From: Lepidonotus clava
Lineage: Eukaryota; Annelida; Polychaeta; Phyllodocida; Polynoidae
Assembly (NCBI GenBank): GCA_936440205.1
Contig: OW387142.1
Span: 15,714,736-15,778,735 of the forward strand
Direction of reading: 5' to 3'
DNA length: 64,000 bases
Part shown: piece after piece, positions 12,674-22,899 of the stretch
How the letters are laid out: the number at the start of each line of letters is the position of its first letter
How positions within the stretch are numbered: the first letter of the stretch is position 1
Made by a program: the position numbers and the translations under genes
The notes under the pieces: model-generated
What the model saw: only the letters and a program-made list of their open reading frames with translations
The model's database searches: none
Told to the model about the DNA's origin: nothing

Positions 12674-13849
12674 GGTTTACACAGGCCGTCAACGTGTCCT
12701 TACGAAAATTCGCTTACGTTAACCTTAAGTTAATGAGTTATCGTAAAGCAAAAACTAATTATGTAGGTCATTATCGTAGGTTACCGGTGACAATTGTCGT
12801 AGGGCACTACGTTTGTGATGGGTTTACACAGGTCCCGATAATAGTCACCCTGTAAGGGTTACGACAGTGAAAGTATTTGATATAATTGTATAAGAAAAAG
12901 GGGTTTACACAGGCCGACAGGGGCCCTTAGGACAAGAAAATTCATTATCGTAAGCCCAATTTCATTGTCGTAAGCCAATTCTCCTAAGCTTTTTCTTAAA
13001 AATTTCAAACACGTCTGAAATCTTCATTATCTTAAGGCGGGTTTACACAGGCCGTCAACGGGTCCTTACGAAAATTTGCTTAGGTTAACCTTAGGTTAAT
13101 GACTTGTTGCAAGCAAAAAACTTTTTATATAGGTCATTATCGTAGGTTAGCGGTGACAATTTTCGTAAGGACTATGTTTATGAAGGGTTTACATAGTCCG
13201 ACAATATCCTTAAGATAATGAGCAAAAGCTTAAACCACGAAGACTGACAGAAACCTTACGACAATGGAAGTATCTAATAGATTTGTATAGGAATATTTCC
13301 TTTGACATAAGGCAGGGGGGGTTTACACAGGCCGACAGGGGCCCTTAGGATAAAATACTTCATTATCGTGAGCTGAATTCTATTATCGTAAGGTCATTAT
13401 CCTAAGGATTTTCAGAAAAATTTCAAACACGTCTGAAATTGTCATTATCGTAAGGAGGTAGTCCCAGTAAATTATCGTAAGCCTTACGTCAGCCTTAAGA
13501 CAGTGACATCCTTACGATGAATTGGGTTTACACAGGCCGATAAGATCGTCGGGACTGTCGTAAGGCTTACGTCAGTCATCGGGACTGTCGTAAGGCTTCC
13601 GTTAATGGTCATCGGGAACATATCGTACGAATTTTGACGGCCTGTGTAAACCCCCCTTTAAGGAACTGTCCCCGACAATTATCGTAAGGCTTATGACAGC
13701 CTTAAGACAATGATTTCCTTAGGATAAATTTGGTTTACACAGGCCGATAACGTCGTCGGGATTATCGCAAGGTTGTCGGGACTATCGTAACACTATCGGG
13801 ACGGATTGTCGGGACATTATCTCAAGTGTTTTGACGGCCTGTGTAAACC
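12674..13849. mobile_element. Element built from repeated GGTTTACACAGGCCG ends
   Basis: The outer ends are inverted copies of GGTTTACACAGGCCGTCAA (12674 onward, and reversed to end at 13849). Between them the same 10-15 base tip occurs, perfectly or with a few changes, in direct orientation near 12821, 12902, 13040, 13186, 13320, 13525 and 13732, and inverted once more at 13638-13652. The spacing 12674/12821 is repeated as 13040/13186, so about 365 bp has been duplicated in tandem. The interior consists largely of CTTACG, TAAGG and TCGGGAC words and encodes nothing visible. It is a non-autonomous DNA element; the superfamily and target duplication are unclear because the flanks are C runs. 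Confidence 0.65.
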
Positions 13850-14149
13850 CCCCTTCTCTCTTCTCATTGGGTCAAGGCACTGGTAGAGCGGGAGCTGCGA
13901 CAGGGGCCTTGACTTGAGAAGACTTTCAGGCCCGGCCGGTCAGAAGGATCAGCAGGGGTCAGAGGCTGGCCGGTAATAACTAAGAGCCGGCCCTCCGGTG
14001 TGGAACCTACGGCCATGAGCGGCGTCCTTGTTGTGACATCAGCCTACTGGAGCTTAATTAGAACCACCCGTCGTATGTCTGGCCTCCGATGACGCAGAAC
14101 TTCTGTGGTCAATTCCAAAACGGCTATATATAATACAACCTCTTTGAGT

Positions 14150-14310
14150 ACTTTCCCATGTCACTAGGCTCCATGTCGTATGTCGAATTTAAGAAAACAG
14201 TCATGTCACATGTCACTAGGGTGGCCATGTCACATGTCGATTTTAAGAAATAGCCGTGTCGCCGTGTCGAATTTAAGAAACGGCCGTGTCGCCGTGTCGA
14301 ATTTAGGGGT
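14150..14310. repeat. ATGTCGAATTTAAGAAA repeat at the right end of the insertion
   Basis: Four to five copies of a roughly 30-45 bp unit of the type (CA/CC)TGTCGAATTTAAGAAA.NG.C follow one another just inside the right tip of the 3.5 kb insertion. A single related copy lies just inside the left tip at 10819-10850. Confidence 0.7.
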
Positions 14311-14319
14311 CTAGGGCCA

Positions 14320-14800
14320 TTGCATTCCTTAGCCTCCCCACCTAGCAGTCCTCGGTCCGCTCACTGGCCCTTCCACCTTCCAGTCCTCAGCCTTCCTGAA
14401 TAGCAGTCCTCAGGCCTCCAACCAGCCCTTCCACCTTGCATTCCTTAGCCTCCCCACCTAGCAGTCCTCGGTCCGCTCACTGGCCCTCCCACCTTCCAGT
14501 CCTCAGCCTTCCTGAATAGCAGTCCTCAGGCCTCCAACCAGCCCTCCACCTTGCATTCCTTAGCCTCCCCACCTAGCAGTCCTCGGTCCGCTCACTGGCC
14601 CTCCCACCTTCCAGTCCTCAGCCTTCCTGAATAGCAGTCCTCAGGCCTCCAACCAGCCCTTCCACCTTGCATTCCTTATCCTTTCCACCTAGCAGTTCTC
14701 GGTCCGTTCACTGGCCCTCCCACCTTCTAGTCCTCAGCCTTCCTGAATAGCAGTCCTCAGGCCTCCAACCAGCCCTTCCACCTTGCAGTCCTCAGCCCTC
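14320..14800. repeat. 115-116 bp minisatellite, right part
   Basis: Four units start at 14327, 14443, 14558 and 14674 with CCTTAGCC (CCTTATCC in the last). They differ from one another by few bases and continue the array that stops at 10798. Confidence 0.9.
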
Positions 14801-17395
14801 CTACCCTGCGATCCCAAATCCTCCCACCGTGGGCTCCCCAACCCTCCAGCCTCCCCGTCCTCAGTCCCCGCCTTGCAGACCTCTTTCTTTCTTGACCTGT
14901 TTCCCGTTACAGTCAGAGTTGGCCCTTCTCCTTTCTTTTAGCCCATTTTTGGAACCACTCCAAATCATCTCCGCAATCCCCATTTTTCCATTCCTCGTTT
15001 CTTTGTCTGTCCTCTAATTTCAATCATTTTCTGTCCATTCACTTCCCTCCCATTTTTCAATTCCATCCTCCAATGAAGGGGTCATATTCACCACTTTGTC
15101 GACCTCTAGGCGTCATTTAACATGTTAAGATTTCCCTGCTTTGTGTACTTTAATCTCAGTTTTTTCCTTACCATATTAAGAATAAAATATGCAGATATCG
15201 ACAGTTTCCATGCACAATCTATGAGTTTTTCATTTCGACTGGCGCTTTGGTAGATTTAGTCGTGGCGATGGCTTATTGGGTTGGAGATGTATTTCTTATT
15301 GCATATTGAAATGGTAAGTCGCTCGGCCAGTCGTTCCTTTATCAGTGATTTGAGAGAGGACAATATTGAAAAATAATACATCTTGGCGCCGTTTAGAAGA
15401 AATGAAATGCTACAATTATTCAGACTGCTTCAAGAGAACGGCATGGCGGCAAACTACGTATAAACAGGGGAGAGGGAACTTGAAAGGCAATGTCCTTAGA
15501 CGCAACTTATCATTTTTGCTTTGAGAATTTCATTCTTTATAAGGCAGCTAAGACGACATTTGAGTGCGTGCACTATTTCTTTTGTTGTTGTTGTATTTGG
15601 AGGTTTTATATCTAGCATATATACATGAATTTCGATAGATGCTGAACATCCCGTAGGCAGCGTATTTTGTGAATTGTCAGCACTTGAATCAGTGTCGTCT
15701 GAAATCCAATTGTTTACATAGATAGAAGTCGATGTGGCAAAGGGTCATCAGTTTATGTCTGGAGGTTACGTAGAATATAGCTTTATGTCTGGAGGCTACG
15801 TATATGGCAAAAATTAGATAAGGAAACCTACTTAACCCCCTCTCCTTCTAAATAACAACATAACTATTCTTAATACACTCCAAATATGGCCAAATTGATA
15901 CATAATAATCCTTTGATCCCCATATAATTAGTAAGCCTCTCACCTTTTTGTGAAGGAACCTTGATTTATTCAGAATCTTTTGTATTCAATAAACAATAAA
16001 CTAATAAAATATTAATTTTGTACAAGGTTCTTCCATGTAGGTGAGTTCTTTTGAGATTGTGAGTAATTCATATGTACAAATGTGCATATGCAATAATGCA
16101 TAATGAAATCATGATGGAATTTAAAATTAAAAAAATGTCCAACACGAATTCCAATCACATATCACTTTGCAATATTATTGCAATAATTATAATGAAGGTA
16201 ACATTTTTCAATTCATACCCTCTCTATACCAAATGAATACTTTGATTCACCCGAGAGAAATGACATTCACATTTCAAAATGCTCAGTGTAAAGCCTTTAG
16301 TACGAAAATTTCAAATTGAATTGAATGGCATGGTTCCAGGTATCATTAGAATTATGGTCGAATTCGAAAAGAAAGATTACAGTGTGTATGCATCATTTCT
16401 GCTGCAAGTGAAGGTTGCTGTTCGATGCATCTAGATAAGATTGCTGATTAAGCAATGGAAGAATAATGACTCAATCACCCGGATATAAACGTCCAAAATA
16501 AATTGGATTATCTATAATAGTTAAGCATATAGGTTGATTGGCGTTAGACTAAAGTGCAATCTGTTACTGACCTTATCCATCTTTAAGAGGACTTCCTATG
16601 ATCCAAACAGATGGTAAACGATTAAGTACAAAGTTACAAACTATTGATTTATGCTGTGATTGTGAGGGATGATATATCTAATGTAATATATTCATATCGC
16701 CAGACGTATCACCGGAGCAGAGTTATCTATAATGCATCACCCCTTTATCACCAGCTTCCCGGAGGTAGGAAGGATGGCGAGCCTAACTTAGTTTCTGGCA
16801 ACAAATGTTCTTTTACAACAGTCAAAAACATATCTTTTCCCAAGTGTGTTTGGCCGGTTTAATAAGGTTGTTACCAATTAGCTTATCATAAATTCTGAAA
16901 ACTTGTTTGCTAGGATAGTGTCTATTCCTATAAGAATGTAAATACCCTTTGTCGCTGTTTGACTGTACACACAAAACCATGCAGACCGTAACCTATTATA
17001 ACATACAAAAATTACAATTTTAAATATCACCTATTACTGTATTGACAAAGGATCCCTGGTCTTCTAGGATTTGAAACTGTCTTCACACAACTTAGTTTCC
17101 GGCACCCAATACTCATTTACAACAGTCAAAACCCATATCCTTTACAGAATTTGTCAACAATGTTTATCAGCAATTTGACGTGTTACACTTTTGACCAATT
17201 TTCTATGGTTGTAACCATTTAGCTTACCACATCTTCTGACAATGAATATGATGTAGCTATCTTTCATACGACTTCTGTTCATGTGGTACAAGGATATATA
17301 CAGAAAGCAGTTGGTATACAGACCAACTTGCTGCTGTTGGACTATTCCCCTATAATAAAACGAATAACACTTTACCTCCAACTAAACTATCAACT
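14801..17395. other. AT-rich DNA, no gene seen
   Basis: Apart from a small duplication of CTTTATGTCTGGAGG-type sequence near 15752-15800, no repeat, transposon end or credible coding frame was found. A CT-rich tail continues from the minisatellite to about 15080. Confidence 0.45.
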
Positions 17396-17690
17396 TTGAG
17401 TTCTTCTGAAGACGTCATCAATCTCCCACAGCCGCCATATTGTGGGGGGTGCTCCGCTGGTGCAACTGGTTGCCGGCGCCCCTTGACCCTGATCTATTCA
17501 TCGGCTGGGTACCTTGTAAGGCGCTCAGACCCACTGCATCTTTTACATGGGTGTAGAGGCGTTACAAATGAGCAGCTCAGGGGTAAGGGAGCAGAACCTG
17601 GCTGGGGATGTATAGGGGTGGAGACGCTGAGTCGGGGGGCACTGGAGGTAGGGGCTGAGGAATGGGGGGTATAGAGAGGTGAAGGAAATG
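17396..17690 (+). promoter_or_regulatory. GC-rich island with a GAGCAGCTC site
   Basis: A GC-rich patch in AT-rich surroundings. It contains GCCGCCATATTG (YY1-like), GAGCAGCTC at 17570-17578 and a donor-like AGGG|GTAAGG just after it. A plus-strand frame stays open for about 90 codons across the patch but lacks an ATG and shows no domain. I favour a regulatory island; a coding exon ending at about 17583 is the alternative. Confidence 0.35.
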
Positions 17691-18590
17691 TAGGGTGAGG
17701 AATGGTTAGTGCTAAATAGTGGAGGGGGTGTAATGAAGGGGTATGTTTCTTTTATATTTACTAGAGATATATAATGTCGAGAACGCCGTCTTAGAACGTC
17801 CTGATACTGATATAAGACTATATAGATATAGATAATATATAGGCCTAATAAGACACACTATGGTATAGATTAGCTATGGTTTTTCGTAGGTGTAAAGGGC
17901 GAAATAGCAGCTACTCACATTACCTTTGATATCTAATTTTCATCATTCATTGATCATAGTACAACTCGAGAATGGAAATTCTCTCATTCTCTTATAGCAC
18001 GTTGGGCTCTGCTACAATGTGGGCATCACCTTTTGTTTCACCTTTCCATGAAAAAAACATGATTTAGAAGTTATAGCTGCCTATGTATAGCTGCACACTA
18101 CTATATTGATATAGCCGGCTTAGCTTACAACCTGGTTGATTAATGCTTACAACGTCTAAAAACAGACAACAGTGACAGGTATTCTTCAGTAAGCTACCCC
18201 ATACATCACTGGGAACAATTAAGAGGTGAACTAATTAAATTTTGATTCTATCAAGGGCATTAACCCAGAGGCACCCCCATCACTCATCCAACAGGATGCA
18301 GGGATAGTAATTCATTATAGTATTATAGCAGACATTGGATAGGCTCTACCTACGTCGTGCCCTTGTGTTCGTCTTGATGAGCCCATCAAAATAATGTCAG
18401 ACAAACGAGCTTATATTAAACTATCTAATTATGATTATTTAGCAAGCCGTATACACAACGAATATACAAAATAAAACCGTAAAATGAGTGAAATCGTTTC
18501 ATATTTATATCATATTTTATGACCCAGAGCCAAAAAACATGGGGAGGTTAAAAACCCGTTTCCACAAATAATAGTACACCTCGTTTGTAA
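17691..18590. other. AT-rich DNA, no gene seen
   Basis: No coding frame, transposon ends or islands were found. One TAGGCCTA palindrome lies at 17840. Confidence 0.45.
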
Positions 18591-18591
18591 C

Positions 18592-18631
18592 GTGTTTAAC
18601 CTTCTCTTTTCTCTCTTTTTTTCAGGTAAGT
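18592..18631 (+). promoter_or_regulatory. Candidate recursive splice site (ratchet point)
   Basis: TTTAAC (a branch-point-like word) at 18595-18600 is followed by 23 consecutive pyrimidines (18601-18623), then AG, then directly GTAAGT (18626-18631). This is an excellent acceptor fused to a perfect donor with no exon between them. Such sites are known from very long introns of flies and vertebrates, where the intron is removed in steps. If real, the window here lies in a long plus-strand intron. It could instead be the acceptor of a longer exon starting at 18626, in which case the GTAAGT is incidental. Confidence 0.5.
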
Positions 18632-19069
18632 CTTTGTTTGCCAATCCTCGTGCTGATACTCCAAGTCAGGTAGGCCTATGTACGCACTTGTTTACCGGAG
18701 TAATCGTTTTCCCTAAACATATTATCTGGGTATACCTTTTATCCCTATTTGGCTGTACACACATGGCATCGAAGACCATATTTCTATTTTACATACAATA
18801 TTTTACAATATCTTTTACATTGTTTTATTATTTACATCAACTTCACGTACATAATTTTATAGTGCATGTTCTTCCAGTCGAAATCAATAACTTAACTGTA
18901 TTGACAAATCCTACCAGACTTTCTGAGATTAACAAACACACCTGTCTTGACCCAAACCACGCCCACCAACCAAGCACCCCTGACATCTAATTGCCCTATT
19001 GGGACCCACCTACATCAACTCCCTATTTGACCAATAGTCTGCAATCATTCAGTCGGATATCTTCCTCTA

Positions 19070-19225
19070 ATCACATCTCGCGCAGTCTCGCGTGAACACG
19101 TGACTCGAGTCCGAGCGGACCAATCAGCGAGCTGCGTGTAATTTGGCCCGGTCCTGAACCCGGCGACCTTGGTGCCACCTAGCGGACAGGTTTGACATGT
19201 CACACGTCACGTGACGTCAGTATGT
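19070..19225. promoter_or_regulatory. Promoter-like CpG-rich island
   Basis: Within about 150 bases there are two TCTCGCG words, an E-box CACGTG near 19098, a CCAAT box (GGACCAATCAGCG, near 19119), a CTCF-like site on the minus strand and a second CACGTG (19208-19213) that overlaps a perfect CRE TGACGTCA (19212-19219). CpG density is far above the flanks. No TATA box is evident and no long frame starts next to it in either direction, so it may be a promoter of an upstream non-coding exon or an enhancer/boundary. Confidence 0.5.
19172..19185 (-). promoter_or_regulatory. CTCF-like site
   Basis: The minus strand reads CCGCTAGGTGGCAC, agreeing with the classical CTCF core CCGCNNGGNGGCAG at nearly all positions. 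CTCF is broadly conserved in bilaterians. The location inside a CpG-rich island supports function, but occupancy is unknown. Confidence 0.45.
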
Positions 19226-19229
19226 AGAC

Positions 19230-21180
19230 GTAGGTGATCAGGTGAACGGGGTGGCATGAGTTTCACGTTGGAAACCTTAACCTCGTCTCATCCTGATACT
19301 TTGTTAGCTGCATGACCACCAGTTCGTGGTGGCTAAATTGATTATTGAGTATTAGTTTGAGATATTCTGAGCAAAACAACATTTCAACATTATTTTTGAG
19401 TTAAACAATGTTGGTAATCCACCAAATTTAATTTGTATACAAACATTGATGTCTACAGGCATAAATTACATGAGTATTCTAGTATTCAAGTGAAGTCAAA
19501 GTTAGTTATCATGATTTAAACTGTACCGGTGGCTTAAGTTAAAGTTTAAGAATGCTTTTTGATAGTTACTTGAGTTGGCAAAATCTTGTCATATTTTGGC
19601 ACAACATTGGTTTTTACTCCCTTTAACATCAGAGGCTATACATTCTGCACCAAATATGTTCATAATCTTTGTTTAAATTGCAAATGGACTACCATGAACA
19701 CGAAGGCAACTTTCTTTAGTTGAAGTGTGTCACTTTTTAAATGAGCAAAATCTATAGCTAGGGGAAAACATAAATGGTTATGAAGGGGGTGAGGCATGGC
19801 CCTTGAGGGTTATAAAACAATGAGTGGACGAGTAATCTGTTGATTGATTATCTGTCAGGCCTGTCCTCTTAGATTATTAATAATGCGCCCTTATGTATTC
19901 ATACCTGTACAGGTGGATGTTTCAATTGCAATTCCTGTTAACTTCCCTTTATTGCAAAGCCATACATGATTACACATCGGTGATAAGCAGTGCGCCTTCA
20001 AGGTACAAAGACAAAATCAAGTTGCCATAAAGAGGCTAGCCATGTTAAACTCTACTGCCATCTAGGCCATTAGGAAACTTTATAAACCTAGAGGTCTAGA
20101 TCATATATACATATCGGCAATTAGAAAAGGGGACTTTACCTGTCAAGTGCATTTACCAACTTTATAAACATGAAGTTCGCACTTTGCACTTCATAACGAT
20201 GTGCCCCTAAAACAGTGTCAGTGTGTTGTGCATGGGCGTTCATCTCGACGTTTAATCCCATTAGAATAAGAAAAGGGCAGGTAATTACTCCACATCATGG
20301 GATCAAGTGACACCAGAGTGTCGCCCACATTATATCACCCTAGTCTTTTGGTTCTAGTCTCTATCACCCACGTAATACTAGGAGTTTTTTGTTTGTACTG
20401 TAACTCATTATCATCCTTGGTCTTGATTGGTGCGCATAATCTTTTACCAAGACAATCTAGAAGATTTTATGATTAATTGGTGTCATCTGACTTTCAGTGT
20501 TTCCATAGAAAAGGATAAAAATTAGGAGGTATGATATAGGTTTACAGTTTTTAAAAGCAGCCTATCGATATGGGTGACTCATTCTATCCCTAATTGTATA
20601 TATACCTACATTACCAACTATATTTTGACATAGAATGGTTTGTACCGAATAGCTCATAATCAAAAAAGCTACAGGGCTTTACTGCCACATGTTCCAGTTG
20701 TCTACCTGCCTCAAACATTCTTCAGCATGCAAATACAAATGCAAACCTGAGGAAATCCCTAATTCCATATACTACTTAAGGATAACCACATTTATCACCC
20801 ACACGGCCGAGCAGCGGGCCGTACAAGGGTCAGTGCGTAGTGACAGGCTGTACGTACCGCTCCTTGTTTACAGTGTTTTACACATATTTACAGAATTGAG
20901 TTTAGAAGAATGATATTCATAAGGATATGAATTTCCTTAATAATATGAACGTTGCGTTATAGCTATATTAGAATAATACCTATACAAACTCTTCGGGTGG
21001 CATAAACACTATATCCCATGTTCCCATTACTTCCCATTTTAATCCTCGTGCCGGATGTTAAAGTTAAGTAGGGTGTTTATCATGCTCCCCCTTTTAACCC
21101 CCATTATCATATACTGTCCATAAACCATTGTCTAAATACATCAATGACTAGATCTAGGGAACTAAAATCTGCAGCAAGGT
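19230..21180. other. AT-rich DNA, no gene seen
   Basis: No gene or mobile element was found. A small perfect hairpin, CCACCA-GTTCG-TGGTGG, lies at about 19317-19333. Confidence 0.4.
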
Positions 21181-21199
21181 GTGTATTCACAGGTAAGAC

Positions 21200-21620
21200 C
21201 TGAGTAGTTCTGTTTGGAGAGTGGCTGTCAGCCATGGAGGACGGCGGCTGGAGGAGGGTGGAGGTGGCAGGGGTGTCGGCGAGGTGTCGGCCCCACGCCG
21301 GCAGCTGGACATCCAGGAAACGCCGTCCTCCAGCCCCCGTCAGCCGACGCCATTACTCACCTCCCGCCAGGAAGGAAGTCAGCCTCTCAGCCCCCACAAT
21401 GCACCGCCTCCCCACTCTCCAAGCAGATCGCGCTTCCGCGGATTGATATAACACACTTCACGACATCTGCTTGGAGATCGATGCCGGCTATATCTGTATG
21501 GCGCCGGAAACGGAACATAAAAACTCTCCACGTCCGGTGGAGAAAAGCTCCTTTGCTTGTACTTGTAGGCACCAGGCAGTAGCGCCACTCTGTGGATCTT
21601 GCCGCGAATCAGCTCAGCTC
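21200..21620. promoter_or_regulatory. GC-rich island
   Basis: This 400 bp patch is rich in CpG and in CGGCGG, CGCCGG and CCGGAA words, in strong contrast to its flanks. Several frames on both strands stay open only because stop codons are rare in GC-rich DNA. It may be a promoter with a first exon (see the ATG at 21234). A donor-like CACAG|GTAAGA lies just upstream at about 21192. Confidence 0.4.
21234..21446 (+). CDS. Possible first coding exon in the GC-rich island
   Basis: The ATG at 21234 sits in an ideal vertebrate-type context, GCCATGG, and opens a 70-codon frame (MEDGGWRRVEVAGVS...). The predicted peptide is rich in Arg, Pro and Ser, has no signal peptide or recognisable domain, and two other frames are open over the same bases, so composition alone could explain it. 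If this is a gene, the frame probably leaves the exon through a donor before the stop; several AGGT words are available but none is strong. No family is recognised. Confidence 0.22.
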   Translation: MEDGGWRRVEVAGVSARCRPHAGSWTSRKRRPPAPVSRRHYSPPARKEVSLSAPTMHRLPTLQADRASAD

Positions 21621-21832
21621 ATCAGGACCGCGGATACGACCCTATACTAATGAGAATTAACCAGGGCCAGTCGCCATGGTGATAGGCAGCTATGGTGGAC
21701 GGCCTTCTCCTCCAGTGGGTGTGCAGTAGCCTTCAGTGGGTGTGCAGTGGTCGTGGAGTGGACCCTGGAGAAGTGGGATTGGGGTGAAGAGATCAGGGGT
21801 ACGTGAGTGGTAGGGTAGTTATCAGTCCGTAG

Positions 21833-21991
21833 TCAGTTGGCGATAATACCATGTCCCCAGGTTCCATTAGGCAATAGCACAATACTCTCTGGTTCCATTC
21901 GCCTCATCAGTGGTTCTTCAGCTGGAATCTGCTCCCTATCAAACCATGGGTGTAGGATGTCAGCATTGTGCTTACTCTCAACAGCCACAAG
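21833..21991 (-). pseudogene. Short protein-like open frame, no start codon
   Basis: A minus-strand frame of 52 codons reads like a natural protein: ...ESKHNADILHPWFDREQ near its beginning and ...IVLLPNGTWGHGIIAN at its end, rich in Glu, Trp, His and Pro. It has no initiating ATG in position and is bounded upstream by a stop, so it would be either the last exon of a gene or a remnant of a mobile-element protein. I do not recognise the family. The neighbouring DNA shows neither inverted repeats nor a clear acceptor. Confidence 0.2.
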
Positions 21992-22399
21992 TCACTGCTT
22001 TGGTTGTCATGGAACAGTCAGCTCGATGCAGTATGTGCATCAGGCTGCATTACTTGTTAACAAGCAGCATTATTATCCATTATGAAGTTTCCACCATTAT
22101 TCTACTTTTGTTAACTGTGGACTGACCAACAGAAATTGAAGTTGCTGCAAAGTTTGTTCGGCCATTTTTGTACGGTCACTGTCTCCTAAGAATTAGTCTG
22201 GAGCATTTAAAAAAGTCTTTATTTGGTAATCTTACCCAAATGAGACAATACGTGATTGATGTCAGTATAATACTTTTAGGTAGTGATGCAGTTACATCAT
22301 ATTGCGTTTCCCAGAAAAGTGTGGGCCCGTCGACATTTTATATACATCCAAAGATGGCCTATTGACCTTCCCGATAGCAAAATAGTATTTATACAATAG

Positions 22400-22708
22400 T
22401 AATATTAGTTCTATTACTTGCAGGTGCAACCACAACCAATACTCTGCCTGAAACAATACATAACGATCCCTGATCTGCAGATACTTGCAATCACTGGACA
22501 TTTAATACAGCAGTATTACAAATCAGTCCCCCAAACCCCAACTGTCATCACCTATTTGTCTTTTGTCATGGGCGAAATTATTTCACATCAACGGATATTG
22601 CATTTAAAGAAAGTAGTACAACGCCTCTGGCGGGCCAGAATCATGTCACACATGTCCATGACGACGCGTGGGAAATCTCCCTCTGTTGCCATGGTTACCA
22701 TGATGTAG
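22400..22708 (+). CDS. Possible terminal exon of unknown gene
   Basis: TTCTATTACTTGCAG at 22422 is a fair acceptor and is followed by a frame open to the TAG at 22706-22708, about 94 codons (VQPQPILCLKQY...). Composition is mixed with several Met and Ile near the end. No motif is recognised, and no AATAAA-type signal follows closely. The end of the frame overlaps an RFX-like X-box (GTTGCCATGGTTAC, 22685-22698), which argues for regulatory use of at least that part. Chance opening is quite possible. Confidence 0.15.
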
Positions 22709-22805
22709 GGAGCCCATAATGGTGGGTGACAACAGCCATCTCACGTGCACATCACAGGGCACGTGTTGAGTGCATGTGTCCTTAGCAGACACCTGTGGCT
22801 GTGCC

Positions 22806-22875
22806 CTTCCCACGCCCGCCTGCCCACCTTCCCACGCCCACCTGCCCACCTTCCCACGCCCACCTGCCCACCTGT
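22806..22875. repeat. Short CCACGCCCACCTGCCCACCTT minisatellite
   Basis: About three copies of a 21-22 bp unit of the form CCCACGCCCACCTGCCCACCT. Each unit contains a CACCTG E-box, so the array holds several in tandem. Confidence 0.8.
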
Positions 22876-22899
22876 CCCACCCCCTTAAGTACTGGAGTT

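Larger units (their letters stand above)
10799..14319. mobile_element. 3.5 kb insertion that splits the minisatellite
   Basis: The minisatellite is interrupted in phase: the left half ends ...CTTGCATT at 10798 and the right half resumes ...TTGCATTCCTTAGCC at 14320, so TTGCATT is duplicated (7 bp, or 8 with one mismatch). The insert tips are inverted: GGGGCCCTAGA on the left and TCTAGGGCC on the right. Just inside both ends the words CATGTCACATGTCGA and ATTTAAGAAA recur in direct orientation (once on the left, several times on the right). A 7-8 bp duplication would fit a hAT-like element, but the tips are not typical and no transposase frame is visible. A different 1.2 kb element is nested inside. 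Confidence 0.6.

Noticed and set aside
21570-21600. CTCF-like word around GCGCCACTCTGTGG
   Set aside because: Central AGG of the core is not matched in either orientation.
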